Assembly: GCA_052148155.1 (NCBI GenBank)
Contig: JBKQIY010000147.1
Location: forward strand, 1-64,000
Direction: 5' to 3'
Origin: JBBQER01 sp052148155
GTDB taxonomy: Bacteria > Actinomycetota > Acidimicrobiia > IMCC26256 > PALSA-610
DNA length: 64,000 nt
In this document: piece by piece, positions 8,931 to 16,557 of the stretch
Layout: every line of letters begins with the position of its first letter
How positions within the stretch are numbered: the stretch's first letter is position 1
Made by a program: the position numbers and the translations under genes
Notes under the pieces: model-generated
What the model saw: only the letters and a program-made list of their open reading frames with translations
What the model was told of the DNA's origin: nothing
Database searches by the model: none

Positions 8931-8945
8931 AAGTAGTTACTACTT
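8931..8945. promoter_or_regulatory. Perfect palindromic operator AAGTAGTTACTACTT
   Basis: A 15-base inverted repeat with seven-base arms and a one-base centre, inside the only AT-rich patch between the SDR operon (leftward) and the GNAT relic. On the minus strand it is preceded by AATATAAG, which can serve as part of a -10 region, and followed 45 bases later by the SDR start. The third gene of the operon encodes a winged-helix regulator, so autoregulation is a reasonable inference. The rest of the 8887-9019 interval shows nothing else. Confidence 0.6.
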
Positions 8946-9019
8946 ATATTCCTGGGTGACGGGCCCGCGAGCTTCACGGCACGACCGACGGACGAACGAC
9001 CGGTGCGGGTGGGGATGCA

Positions 9020-9293
9020 CATGGGGACGCGGCTCGGTCGGAGGTCTTCGTGGGCGACACGTTCGCCGGTGCTCGAAGTTCCGCGACCGGCCCGGCACCC
9101 GCATCGTCGTCCACGCCGAGACCCGTCTCGGAATTCGAGCAGCGGGACTGGCCGGCGAACTCGCGCACGCCATGCTCGACGCCATCGCCCGGGTCGGATT
9201 TGCGGTCGTGGCGCACTGCCCGTTCGTCGCGTGGTACGTCTGCGACCATCGGGACCAGGCGGATCCGGCGACGACATATCCTGAGCGCCTTCC
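9020..9293 (+). pseudogene. GNAT acetyltransferase relic (YjdJ-type), frameshifted and startless
   Basis: In one frame RSEVFVGDTFAGA is read, then after a one-base shift near 9071-9076 the frame continues FRDRPGTRIVVHAETRLG and AIARVGFAVVAHCPFVAWYV. These match the small GNAT proteins of the YjdJ type (VxHTEVxxxxEGxGLAxxL, VVPxCPFVxxY). The acetyl-CoA loop is degraded (LGIRAAGLAGELA in place of EGQGLAGRLA). No start codon lies in frame upstream, and the end runs into the following gene with no stop. The fragment is therefore an old relic rather than an active gene. The assignment rests on motif memory only. Confidence 0.5.
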
Positions 9294-10946
9294 ATGGCCG
9301 AAAATGCTCTGCCCGACACCGCGACGGTCACGCTCAGCGAATCCGAATTGCTCGAGCTCGCGCCGTTCGGCTCCGAACGTGCTGTCGCGGTCGGCGAGGT
9401 GCTCTACCGTGCGGGTGACGCGGACTACGACTTCGTCGTGGTCCTCGAAGGCGAAGTGGAGATCGTCCGCAGCGAACCCGACGGCGACGTCCAGGTCGCG
9501 GTCCACGGCGCCGCCCGCTTCCTCGGCGAACTCAACCTGCTGACCGGCCAACGTGCGTATCTGACGGCTCGCGTCACGAAACCGGGCCGGATCCTGTCGA
9601 TCGAACACGACGCGTTCCGCCAGATGCTGAGCTCAAAACCTCAACTGTCCGATGTGATCTTCCGGGCGTTTGTCGCACGCCGCGAGTTCCTCCGGGCCGG
9701 CGAAGGTGCGGGAGCCGTTCGGATCATGGGTTCTCGGTACTCGCCCGAAGCGATGGCGCTGCGCGCCTTCGCGAACCGGGCACGACTCCCCCACACCTGG
9801 ATCGATCTCGAAGACGTGGCCGACTCGGCCGGCCTGCTCGCCAGCGTCGGCGCGACCGTCGACGACACGCCGGTCGTGCAGATGCCGAACGAAGTGTTGC
9901 ACCATCCGACACCCGGCGAGTTCGCCGAGCGTCTCGGTCTGACGTTCCGGCCGACACCGGGATACCTGTGCGATCTGGTGGTCGTCGGTACCGGACCTGC
10001 CGGACTCGCCGCGGCCGTATACGGCGCGTCGGAAGGCCTCGACACGATCTCGCTCGACGCGACCGGGATCGGCGGCCAGGCCGGCTCGAGTTCGCGGATC
10101 GAGAACTACGTCGGATTTCCGAACGGGATCTCCGGCGAAGACCTCGCGGCACGAGCCGCGATTCAGGCCCAACGCCTCGGAGCGCGGCTGAACGCGCCCT
10201 GCGCGGTCGCCGGGTTGCGGGTCGAACACGGATTCCATGTGATCGTCCTGGCCGACGGGAGCGAACTGCCCGCTCGGGCGGTAATCGTCGCGTCGGGCGC
10301 ACGGTACCGACGCCTCGCGGTCGACGATCTCGAACGTTTCGAAGGCGCCGGCGTCTACTACGCCGCCACCGATCTCGAGGCCCGGATCTGTAGCCGGTTG
10401 GACGTGATCGTCGTCGGCGGTGGCAACTCGGCCGGACAGGCCGCGATCTATCTGGCCCAGCAGAAATGCGGAGTACGGCTCGTCGTGCGGCGCGCCGCGC
10501 TGGTCGAGACGATGTCGCACTATTTGATCGAACGCATCGAGGCGGACCCCCGCATCGAGGTTGTGCCGAACACCGAAGTGCGGGCCGTCGCCGGCGAAAG
10601 CCATCTCGGTCAGGTCACGCTCGAGCACACTCCGAGCGGCGAGCGCAACACCGTCGCCTGTTCGGGATTGTTCTGCTTCATCGGTGCCGAACCTGCCACC
10701 GGCTGGCTGTCCGGTTGCGTGGCATTGGATCGGGCCGGCTTCATCATCACCGATCGTTCCTTGTCCGACCACACGACCGGGACTGAGTACGCCGCACGCG
10801 CTCCCCTGCCGTTCGAAACGTCACTTCCTGGCGTGTTCGCGGTGGGCGACGTGCGCCAAGGTTCACTGAAGCGTGTCGCGGCCGCGGTCGGCGAAGGTTC
10901 AAGCGCGGTGCGGTCGGTCCACGAATACCTCACGACGAGCGCATAA
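9294..10946 (+). CDS. Cyclic-nucleotide-binding-domain thioredoxin-reductase-like flavoprotein
   Basis: A 550-residue, three-part protein. Residues ~15-125 form a cNMP-binding (CRP-like) domain (AVAVGEVLYRAGDADYDFVV, FLGELNLLTGQ). Residues ~140-215 resemble a glutaredoxin/thioredoxin fold (RIMGSRYSPEAMALRAF) in which the usual CPYC pair is replaced. From ~225 a class II pyridine-nucleotide-disulfide reductase follows: FAD motif VVGTGPAGLAAAVYGAS, GIGGQAGSSSRIENY, and NAD(P)H motif VVGGGNSAGQAA. The place of the thioredoxin reductase CxxC reads VYYAATDLEAR, so the redox-active disulfide is absent and normal thioredoxin reduction is not expected. It may be a nucleotide-gated NAD(P)H oxidoreductase (inference). 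It stands alone. Confidence 0.85.
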   Translation: MAENALPDTATVTLSESELLELAPFGSERAVAVGEVLYRAGDADYDFVVVLEGEVEIVRSEPDGDVQVAVHGAARFLGELNLLTGQRAYLTARVTKPGRILSIEHDAFRQMLSSKPQLSDVIFRAFVARREFLRAGEGAGAVRIMGSRYSPEAMALRAFANRARLPHTWIDLEDVADSAGLLASVGATVDDTPVVQMPNEVLHHPTPGEFAERLGLTFRPTPGYLCDLVVVGTGPAGLAAAVYGASEGLDTISLDATGIGGQAGSSSRIENYVGFPNGISGEDLAARAAIQAQRLGARLNAPCAVAGLRVEHGFHVIVLADGSELPARAVIVASGARYRRLAVDDLERFEGAGVYYAATDLEARICSRLDVIVVGGGNSAGQAAIYLAQQKCGVRLVVRRAALVETMSHYLIERIEADPRIEVVPNTEVRAVAGESHLGQVTLEHTPSGERNTVACSGLFCFIGAEPATGWLSGCVALDRAGFIITDRSLSDHTTGTEYAARAPLPFETSLPGVFAVGDVRQGSLKRVAAAVGEGSSAVRSVHEYLTTSA

Positions 10947-11059
10947 CAGCACGGAGGTTTCAACGATCGCGAACATCCCCCGGGGACTTCGCAGGTCGAC
11001 GACACCCACGAGACACCCGGCTGCCGGCCGGCCACGACAACACCGACAACCGCTGGCCG

Positions 11060-12475
11060 ATGTTGAGCGCGGAACCCACGCCGAAACCTGACCGTTCGCC
11101 GTGGACGTTCACCGTCGCCGCCGCGTCTCGCTCGCCGCCCAGTCGGCGAGCCCCATCGTCGGTCTGGCGCGTCCCGTCGCCGGCGGTGCAGCATCGCGCG
11201 GTGCCGACCGAATACGTGCGCGACCAGCCCAACTTCTTTGCGGTCGGTCCGGCCTCGGCGCCTGCGGCGATCGACATGGGTTCGGGCATCTGGTGCTCGC
11301 CGGGCATGTCGTCGACGTATCTGATCACCACCGACGACGGAAGGGTCGTCGTCAACACCGGCATGTGGTTCGAGGCGCGCACCCACAAACGCAACTACGA
11401 CGCGGTGACGACCGCACCGACGCATTCGATCATCCTGACGCAAAGCCACACCGATCACATCGGTGGAGTCGACACGTTCCGAGAACCGCAGACGCGTCTC
11501 ATCGCGCAGGCCAACATCGCCACATGCCAAGCGGACGACGAACGGATTCACGGGTTTCGTATCCGCCGCTCACTGCCGTTCTTCGCTGCAGTGATGGGCC
11601 AGCCGGGATACGCCCGCGGCGACGACGCCGCGATCCCGCCGGTACCGAAAGCGGCACACGCCGACATCACCTTCGACGACGCGTACGCGTTCGACTGTGG
11701 TGGCAGGCGAATCGAGCTGATCAGTGTGCCGGGCGGCGAAACCATCGATTCGCTTGTGGTTTGGCTCCCCGACGACCGCGTCGCGCTCGTCGGCAACATG
11801 TTCTCGGCGTTGTTCGGCCATTTCCCCAACCTGGTGACCATGCGCGGCGACCGGATGCGCAGCGCACCTGCGTTCGTCGACTCCGTGCAACGTGTCATCG
11901 ATCTCGGCCCAGAACTGCTCCTGTTGGGCCATCACGGACCGGTACGCGGCGCGCCGAGGATCCGTTCGGAGTGCGAACGAATCCGCGACGCCGTCCAATA
12001 TGTGCACGACGCGACGGTCGAGGCGATGAACGACGGACACGACGTCTGGACCGCGATGCGCCAGATCCGCCTCCCCGACCACCTCGATCTCGGCGAGGGC
12101 TACGGCCGTGTCGACTGGAGTGTCCGCGCGATCTGGGAGATGTACACCGGCTGGTTCCATCAGCATTCCACGCTCGACCTGTACGGCGCAGGCCCGGACG
12201 AGGGCGCAGTCGAGATCGTCGCGCTGGCGGGCGGAACCGATGCGGTCGCCCGACGCGCCGCGGCGCTGACCTCGTCGAATCCACTGGCCGCGATACGCCT
12301 GTGCGAACTGGCGCTCGCGGTCGACGCCGGACATCGGGGTGCGCTGGTCGCCTACCACGGTGCCCACGAGCAGCTCCTCGCCGACGATGCGCGCGCGAAC
12401 TTTTGGCTGACCCGCTGGTTGGAAGGCGAAGTGCGGAGTGCCCAGAACCGTCTCGAGCGTCTCGACGGGCCGTGA
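11060..12475 (+). CDS. Alkylsulfatase-type metallo-beta-lactamase-fold hydrolase
   Basis: A 471-residue MBL-fold protein. The metal motif is SHTDHIGG (HxxxDH type, near residue 133), a later HHGPVRG gives another ligand, and the C-terminal half contains YTGWFHQHSTLDLYG and a helical region, as in the dimerisation domain of SdsA1-like alkylsulfatases. Those enzymes cleave alkyl sulfate esters to alcohol and sulfate. The first 45 residues look unlike the family; a GTG at 11202 (PTEYVRDQPNFFAV) could be the true start. It is first in a four-gene operon and overlaps the sulfotransferase start by four bases, so ester sulfate making and breaking are coupled here. Confidence 0.82.
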   Translation: MLSAEPTPKPDRSPWTFTVAAASRSPPSRRAPSSVWRVPSPAVQHRAVPTEYVRDQPNFFAVGPASAPAAIDMGSGIWCSPGMSSTYLITTDDGRVVVNTGMWFEARTHKRNYDAVTTAPTHSIILTQSHTDHIGGVDTFREPQTRLIAQANIATCQADDERIHGFRIRRSLPFFAAVMGQPGYARGDDAAIPPVPKAAHADITFDDAYAFDCGGRRIELISVPGGETIDSLVVWLPDDRVALVGNMFSALFGHFPNLVTMRGDRMRSAPAFVDSVQRVIDLGPELLLLGHHGPVRGAPRIRSECERIRDAVQYVHDATVEAMNDGHDVWTAMRQIRLPDHLDLGEGYGRVDWSVRAIWEMYTGWFHQHSTLDLYGAGPDEGAVEIVALAGGTDAVARRAAALTSSNPLAAIRLCELALAVDAGHRGALVAYHGAHEQLLADDARANFWLTRWLEGEVRSAQNRLERLDGP

Positions 12476-13719
12476 ACGACGCGATTGTCATCGCAGACCT
12501 CGCCCGCCCGCACCTTGATGCGGCCCAGCGCGCCGCACTCGAGTACGGAGCGACGCTCGACGTCCGTTTCGACACGGACGCCATGCTCGCCGCCGCACGC
12601 GACCGTGCCCGCTGCGACGACTTCGGCGACCCGTCCTTCCGCCGGCGTGTCGACGCGATGGTCGCCGCGGTCGGCGCCGACACCGGTCTCGGTCCGCTCG
12701 GCCGGCTCGCGATCCATCAGCGAACGGTCCGGCTTCTCACATCACGGCTCCTCGTGGAAGACCTCGTGCGCCGCCACCCCGACATCCTCGACGTCGCGCT
12801 GCCGGCACCGATCGTGGTGATCGGCCTGCCGCGCTCGGGTACGACCCACCTCGTGAACCTCATCGCGGCCGACACGCGTCTGCGTTCGCTGCCGTTTTGG
12901 GAGAGCCTCGAACCGTGCCCGCCCGCCGGCCATGCCGACACCGACGGTCTCGAACGGATCGCGCGTTGTCGGCGCGCCTACCAAGCACAGATCCAGTTGG
13001 TGCCGCTGCTGCGCGCGATGCACGACCAGCATCCCACCGCGATCGAAGAAGAAATTGAGCTCGAAGACCTCGATTTCGCGTCGTACACGCTCGAATGGCT
13101 GGCGCGGGTTCCCGCCTGGCGCGATTTCTATCTGACGCTCGACCACCACGAACACTACGCGTACATGAAGAAGGTGTTGCAGGTGCTCACCTTTTTGCGG
13201 GGACCGAACCGGTGGGTGTTGAAATCACCGCAGCATCTCGAACAGATCCCCGCGTTGCTTTCGACGTTCCCGGATGCGACGTTCGCGGTCACGCACCGCG
13301 ATCCGGTCGCGGTGATCGGCTCGGCGGTCACGATGCTCGCATACGGTGATCGGATACGCCGAGAGACGATCGAACCGGAAACCCTCGCCGAATACTGGGT
13401 CGACCGGGTCGGCCGCCTGCTGCGCGCCTGTGTGCGCGACCGCGACCTCCTTCCGGTCGAGCGCACCATCGACGTGATGTTCCACGAGTTCATGGCCGAC
13501 GACGTCGGGATGGTCGAACGGATCTACGAACGCAACGACCGCGTCATGACACGCAAGGCCCGTACCCAACTCGACGGGTTCATGGCCGCCAATCCCCGCG
13601 GCAGGTACGGTCGGATCGAATACGACCTGCACGGCGACTTCGGTCTCGATCCCGCCGCGGTGCGGTCCGGCTTCGACTTCTACTTCGATCGCTTCGCCGT
13701 GGTTGTCGAACCGTCATGA
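12472..13719 (+). CDS. Sulfotransferase family protein
   Basis: A 415-residue protein starting at a GTG that overlaps the previous stop (GTGA). The PAPS-binding 5'-phosphosulfate loop is IGLPRSGTTHLVNL (near residue 120), and the 3'-phosphate region is in TFPDATFAVTHRDPVAV. RWVLKSPQHLEQIPALL is the strand-helix typical of the actinobacterial sulfotransferase family that includes mycobacterial Stf proteins. The ~110 residues before the loop are helical and common to this subfamily. It should transfer sulfate from PAPS to a hydroxyl of a lipid or other alcohol. Acting beside an alkylsulfatase-like enzyme, a sterol- or lipid-like substrate is plausible but not shown. Confidence 0.87.
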   Translation: MNDAIVIADLARPHLDAAQRAALEYGATLDVRFDTDAMLAAARDRARCDDFGDPSFRRRVDAMVAAVGADTGLGPLGRLAIHQRTVRLLTSRLLVEDLVRRHPDILDVALPAPIVVIGLPRSGTTHLVNLIAADTRLRSLPFWESLEPCPPAGHADTDGLERIARCRRAYQAQIQLVPLLRAMHDQHPTAIEEEIELEDLDFASYTLEWLARVPAWRDFYLTLDHHEHYAYMKKVLQVLTFLRGPNRWVLKSPQHLEQIPALLSTFPDATFAVTHRDPVAVIGSAVTMLAYGDRIRRETIEPETLAEYWVDRVGRLLRACVRDRDLLPVERTIDVMFHEFMADDVGMVERIYERNDRVMTRKARTQLDGFMAANPRGRYGRIEYDLHGDFGLDPAAVRSGFDFYFDRFAVVVEPS

Positions 13720-14714
13720 GCCTGCGGACCGTCATTGTCGGATGCGGAGCGATCGCCCAATGGCATCTCGACGCGATCGACCGTGCCGGCATCCCGATCG
13801 TGGTCACGGCCGCAGTCGATCCCGACCCCGGGCGTGCGCAACGCACAGCCGACCGTGCGGGCGCGGTCCCGTACCTGTCGTTTCGGGCTGCGCTCGCCGA
13901 CCGGTCGTTCGACGCCGCGCTCATCGCGGTACCCCATCACCTGCACGAGTCGGCCGCGGTCGAGGCGTTCGACGCAGGTTTGCATGTGATGCTCGAAAAG
14001 CCGCTCGCGGCGACGCTCGACGCCTGCGACCGCATCCTCGCCGCTGCGCATGCCGCGGGGACGGTGTTCATGGTCGCCGAGAACGCGCAGTACTGGCCCG
14101 AAGTACTCACGGTGCGCGACCTCATCGCGGACGGAACGGTCGGCGACATCGTGACGGCACGCGCGGCGACGTTCTTCCCTGCGTTGGGCGAGTTCTACGG
14201 CGGCGACCGTCCATGGCGGTTCGATCGTGCCACCGCGGGCGGCGGTGTCGTCATCGATACCGGCTCGCACTGGCTGCGCCCGTTGCGGATGTGGCTCGGC
14301 GAGGCCGACGAGGTCGTCGCCGCGCTCGGCCATCCGTACCCGCAGATGGAAGGCGAGTCTCTTTGTCGTGCGCTGATCCGTTTCGAGTCCGGCGTCGTCG
14401 CGACGTTCGATGCGATGCTCGCGACCGGCGCGGTCGCCAATCAGCCGCTGTTCACGGTGACCGGAACGCGAGGCGAACTCACGGTGGAGTCGTCGGGCTG
14501 GGTCAAGCTGTGGGACGGGACCGACCCGAAAGGCACCAGGGTCGGCGAAGCGGGCGGCTATCTGCGTTCGTACGAGGGGGAACTCGCCGACTTCGCGAGC
14601 GCGGTGCTGGACGGCACTGCGCTCGCCGCAACCGCGGAACACGCACGCGGCGAGCTGCGACTGGCGCTCGCAATGTACCGATCGGCCGAAACGAAACGTT
14701 GGGAGAAGGTATGA
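13716..14714 (+). CDS. Gfo/Idh/MocA-family oxidoreductase
   Basis: A 332-residue NAD(P)-dependent dehydrogenase. It has an N-terminal Rossmann motif (VIVGCGAIAQWH), the conserved EKPLA (residues ~92-96) that places the nicotinamide, and the GGGVVIDTGSHWL segment with the catalytic-region His. The family oxidises or reduces sugars, inositols and related cyclic alcohols, or dihydrobiliverdin-like substrates. Its ATG overlaps the sulfotransferase stop (ATGA), and the next SDR overlaps its own stop, so expression is tightly coupled in the alkylsulfatase/sulfotransferase operon. Confidence 0.88.
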   Translation: MSLRTVIVGCGAIAQWHLDAIDRAGIPIVVTAAVDPDPGRAQRTADRAGAVPYLSFRAALADRSFDAALIAVPHHLHESAAVEAFDAGLHVMLEKPLAATLDACDRILAAAHAAGTVFMVAENAQYWPEVLTVRDLIADGTVGDIVTARAATFFPALGEFYGGDRPWRFDRATAGGGVVIDTGSHWLRPLRMWLGEADEVVAALGHPYPQMEGESLCRALIRFESGVVATFDAMLATGAVANQPLFTVTGTRGELTVESSGWVKLWDGTDPKGTRVGEAGGYLRSYEGELADFASAVLDGTALAATAEHARGELRLALAMYRSAETKRWEKV

Positions 14715-15460
14715 CCGGCGTCTCGTTCGACTTCGCGGGTGCGCACGTGCTCGTGACCGGCGGAACGTCAGGGATCGGCAACGCAATCGCGCACGCGTTC
14801 GCCGACGCGAATGCGCAGGTCACGATCACCGGCACGAAAGCATCGGCTGACGAATACCCGGTTGATCTCGCCGCGTTTGTGTACCGCCAGTGCCGTATGA
14901 CTGACACGGCCGACATCGAAGCGGTCGCGGCGAGTCTCGACCGTCTGGACGTCCTCGTGAACAACGCGGGGCAGAACCTTCCGGGCGGGCGAAGCGAATA
15001 CGAACCGGACGTCTTCGAGGAAACCGTCAGTATCAATCTGTTCGGAGCGTTCCGCATGGCGAGCGCAACCCGTGATCTGCTCGCATCCAGCGACCTCGAC
15101 GGCGGCGCCAACGTGATCAACGCCGCTTCGATGGCCTCGTTCTTCGGCATCGAAATGGTCCCCGGCTACGGGGCGGCGAAGGCCGGGATCGTGCAGCTCA
15201 CGAAAACACTGGCGGTGGCGTGGGCGACGCGGGGCATTCGGGTCAACGCCGTCGCGCCGGGCGTCGTCGAAACGGCGATGACCGCACCGATGATGCCGGT
15301 CTCGCAGCTCACGGCTCCGCTGCTCGCCCGAACTCCCATGGGACGTTTCGCCGCCCCGAGCGAGATCGCCCCGGCCGTGTTGTTCCTCGCCAGTCCGGGC
15401 GCGGGCTACATCACCGGTCACACGTTGGTGGTCGACGGCGGATTCTCGATCGCGGGTTGA
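14711..15460 (+). CDS. SDR-family oxidoreductase
   Basis: A 249-residue classical SDR: cofactor loop TGGTSGIGNAIAHAF, NNAGQ, INAASMAS catalytic Ser, YGAAK Tyr/Lys, and the ending TLVVDGGFSIAG. Start ATG at 14711 overlaps the TGA of the Gfo/Idh gene, with GGGAGAAGG directly upstream as ribosome site. It is the last gene of the operon that begins with the alkylsulfatase-like hydrolase. Together with the Gfo/Idh enzyme it could oxidise the alcohol freed by desulfation (inference). It converges with the VOC gene, eight bases apart. Confidence 0.9.
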   Translation: MTGVSFDFAGAHVLVTGGTSGIGNAIAHAFADANAQVTITGTKASADEYPVDLAAFVYRQCRMTDTADIEAVAASLDRLDVLVNNAGQNLPGGRSEYEPDVFEETVSINLFGAFRMASATRDLLASSDLDGGANVINAASMASFFGIEMVPGYGAAKAGIVQLTKTLAVAWATRGIRVNAVAPGVVETAMTAPMMPVSQLTAPLLARTPMGRFAAPSEIAPAVLFLASPGAGYITGHTLVVDGGFSIAG

Positions 15461-15467
15461 GTCGTGT

Positions 15468-15971
15468 TCACGGCGACGACCTCCAAGGCATGATGGCCAT
15501 CAGCATCGCGTCGGGATCTTCCACCAACTCGACGTACACACCGAGCGCATCGAACGTGTCGAGGTAGCAGAAACGCAGGCTGGCGAACTGGCCGCCCATC
15601 ACGTTCGCAAAGCCGTTCGCTTCGCCGAACGCGACGACCGCATCGATGTCGTCGACGAGGAACCCGAGATGATGCGAGCCGGGACCGTTCGATGCGAGGA
15701 ACTCGACGTGCAAGCCGTCGCCGCGTACGGGCTGCAAGAGTTCGATCTGCATGTTGCCGCTGCGTGCGAAGCCGAGCGCCAACGCGCACGAGATCCGCTC
15801 GCCGCGCAGGTCGTAGTCGAGATCGTTGGCGGGCAGGTTGACGAACTCGCCGCAGCCGAGCGTGTCGCGCATCGTCTGTTCTGCGCGCTCCAGATCGGCG
15901 ACGACGAACGCCTGTTGGAACAGTCCGTCGCCGATTCGAGCGAGGAGGCCGCTGACATCCACGGTCGCCAT
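15468..15971 (-). CDS. VOC-fold (glyoxalase/dioxygenase superfamily) protein
   Basis: A 167-residue vicinal-oxygen-chelate protein. The layout is two beta-alpha-beta-beta-beta repeats: FQQAFVVADLERAEQTM begins the first, and GPGSHHLGFLVDDIDAVVAF the second, followed by YLDTFDALGVYVELVEDP. Candidate metal ligands are the His in SHHLGF and the Glu in VYVELVE. Members include methylmalonyl-CoA epimerase, dioxygenases and resistance proteins; the exact role is unclear. The ATG at 15971 is chosen because VOC homology begins within 15 residues of it. It stands alone and converges with the SDR operon. Confidence 0.85.
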   Translation of the reverse strand: MATVDVSGLLARIGDGLFQQAFVVADLERAEQTMRDTLGCGEFVNLPANDLDYDLRGERISCALALGFARSGNMQIELLQPVRGDGLHVEFLASNGPGSHHLGFLVDDIDAVVAFGEANGFANVMGGQFASLRFCYLDTFDALGVYVELVEDPDAMLMAIMPWRSSP

Positions 15972-16260
15972 TGTCTCACGGGACGTTGGGGACGGCCGGG
16001 TTCGGGACTCGTCAGGCAACGGCTGACACGACACGCCGAGTTGGGTCGACTCACCTGGTCGTGGTGAGCGGTCCTTCGCATGTCCGCGTCGCGGTCGACT
16101 GGACGGGCGGCGAGTCGTGTACGAATCGGGCGGCGGCGGCCTCGCCGATCGGAGCGACCGGATCGCAGCCGAGTTGACTTGAACGTGGTGTCGCCGAATG
16201 TCTTGATGATTGGGGTCAGTTCGTGCAGATCCCGGCTGGCGTTGGCCGTGCCGGTTGAGA

Positions 16261-16557
16261 TCATGCCGGTTCGAACGGATCGCCCATGTCCAACAGTTCT
16301 GACGCGGCGGCGAGCGCAACCGCGAGCGACGCCGCCTTTTCGGCGACCGCGGCGAAGTAGTGCACCGCGACGGTTTCGCGCCCCGGCAGCGGAGGCGAGT
16401 TCAGTGAGCGGAGCATGACGGTGGGATCTTCGGCCGGGCTGATCTGCTCGACCGGAGATTCCGTTGTGGTGTCGCTCCCCCAGAAGTCGCGTTGCGTTGC
16501 GGTGCGTCGGCGTCCGTTCGTACGGTCTGGGGCTTTGCGGCGGCGGGGCGGGCTCAC
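16261..16557 (-). CDS. Small FWG-motif protein coupled to the SNF2 ATPase
   Basis: A 98-residue protein whose GTG start overlaps the stop of the SNF2 ATPase gene (GTGA). It begins with a basic stretch (PPRRRKAPDRTNGRRRTAT), followed by QRDFWGSD, then a proline-rich linker and a helical tail (VAVHYFAAVAEKAASLAVAL). As I remember, this resembles the C-terminal part of actinobacterial SWIM zinc-finger proteins encoded next to bacterial SNF2 ATPases, but the SWIM zinc finger itself is absent. It is probably an accessory subunit of the ATPase. An overlapping ATG (16264) opens a further reading frame toward 16160 that I could not support. Confidence 0.65.
   Translation of the reverse strand: MSPPRRRKAPDRTNGRRRTATQRDFWGSDTTTESPVEQISPAEDPTVMLRSLNSPPLPGRETVAVHYFAAVAEKAASLAVALAAASELLDMGDPFEPA

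Noticed and set aside
16160..16264. A frame beginning ATG 16264 (ISTGTANASRDLHELTPII) coupled to the FWG-motif gene stop
   Set aside because: The first ~30 residues look protein-like, but the frame turns into Arg-rich shadow coding and runs into the VOC gene; no family recognised.
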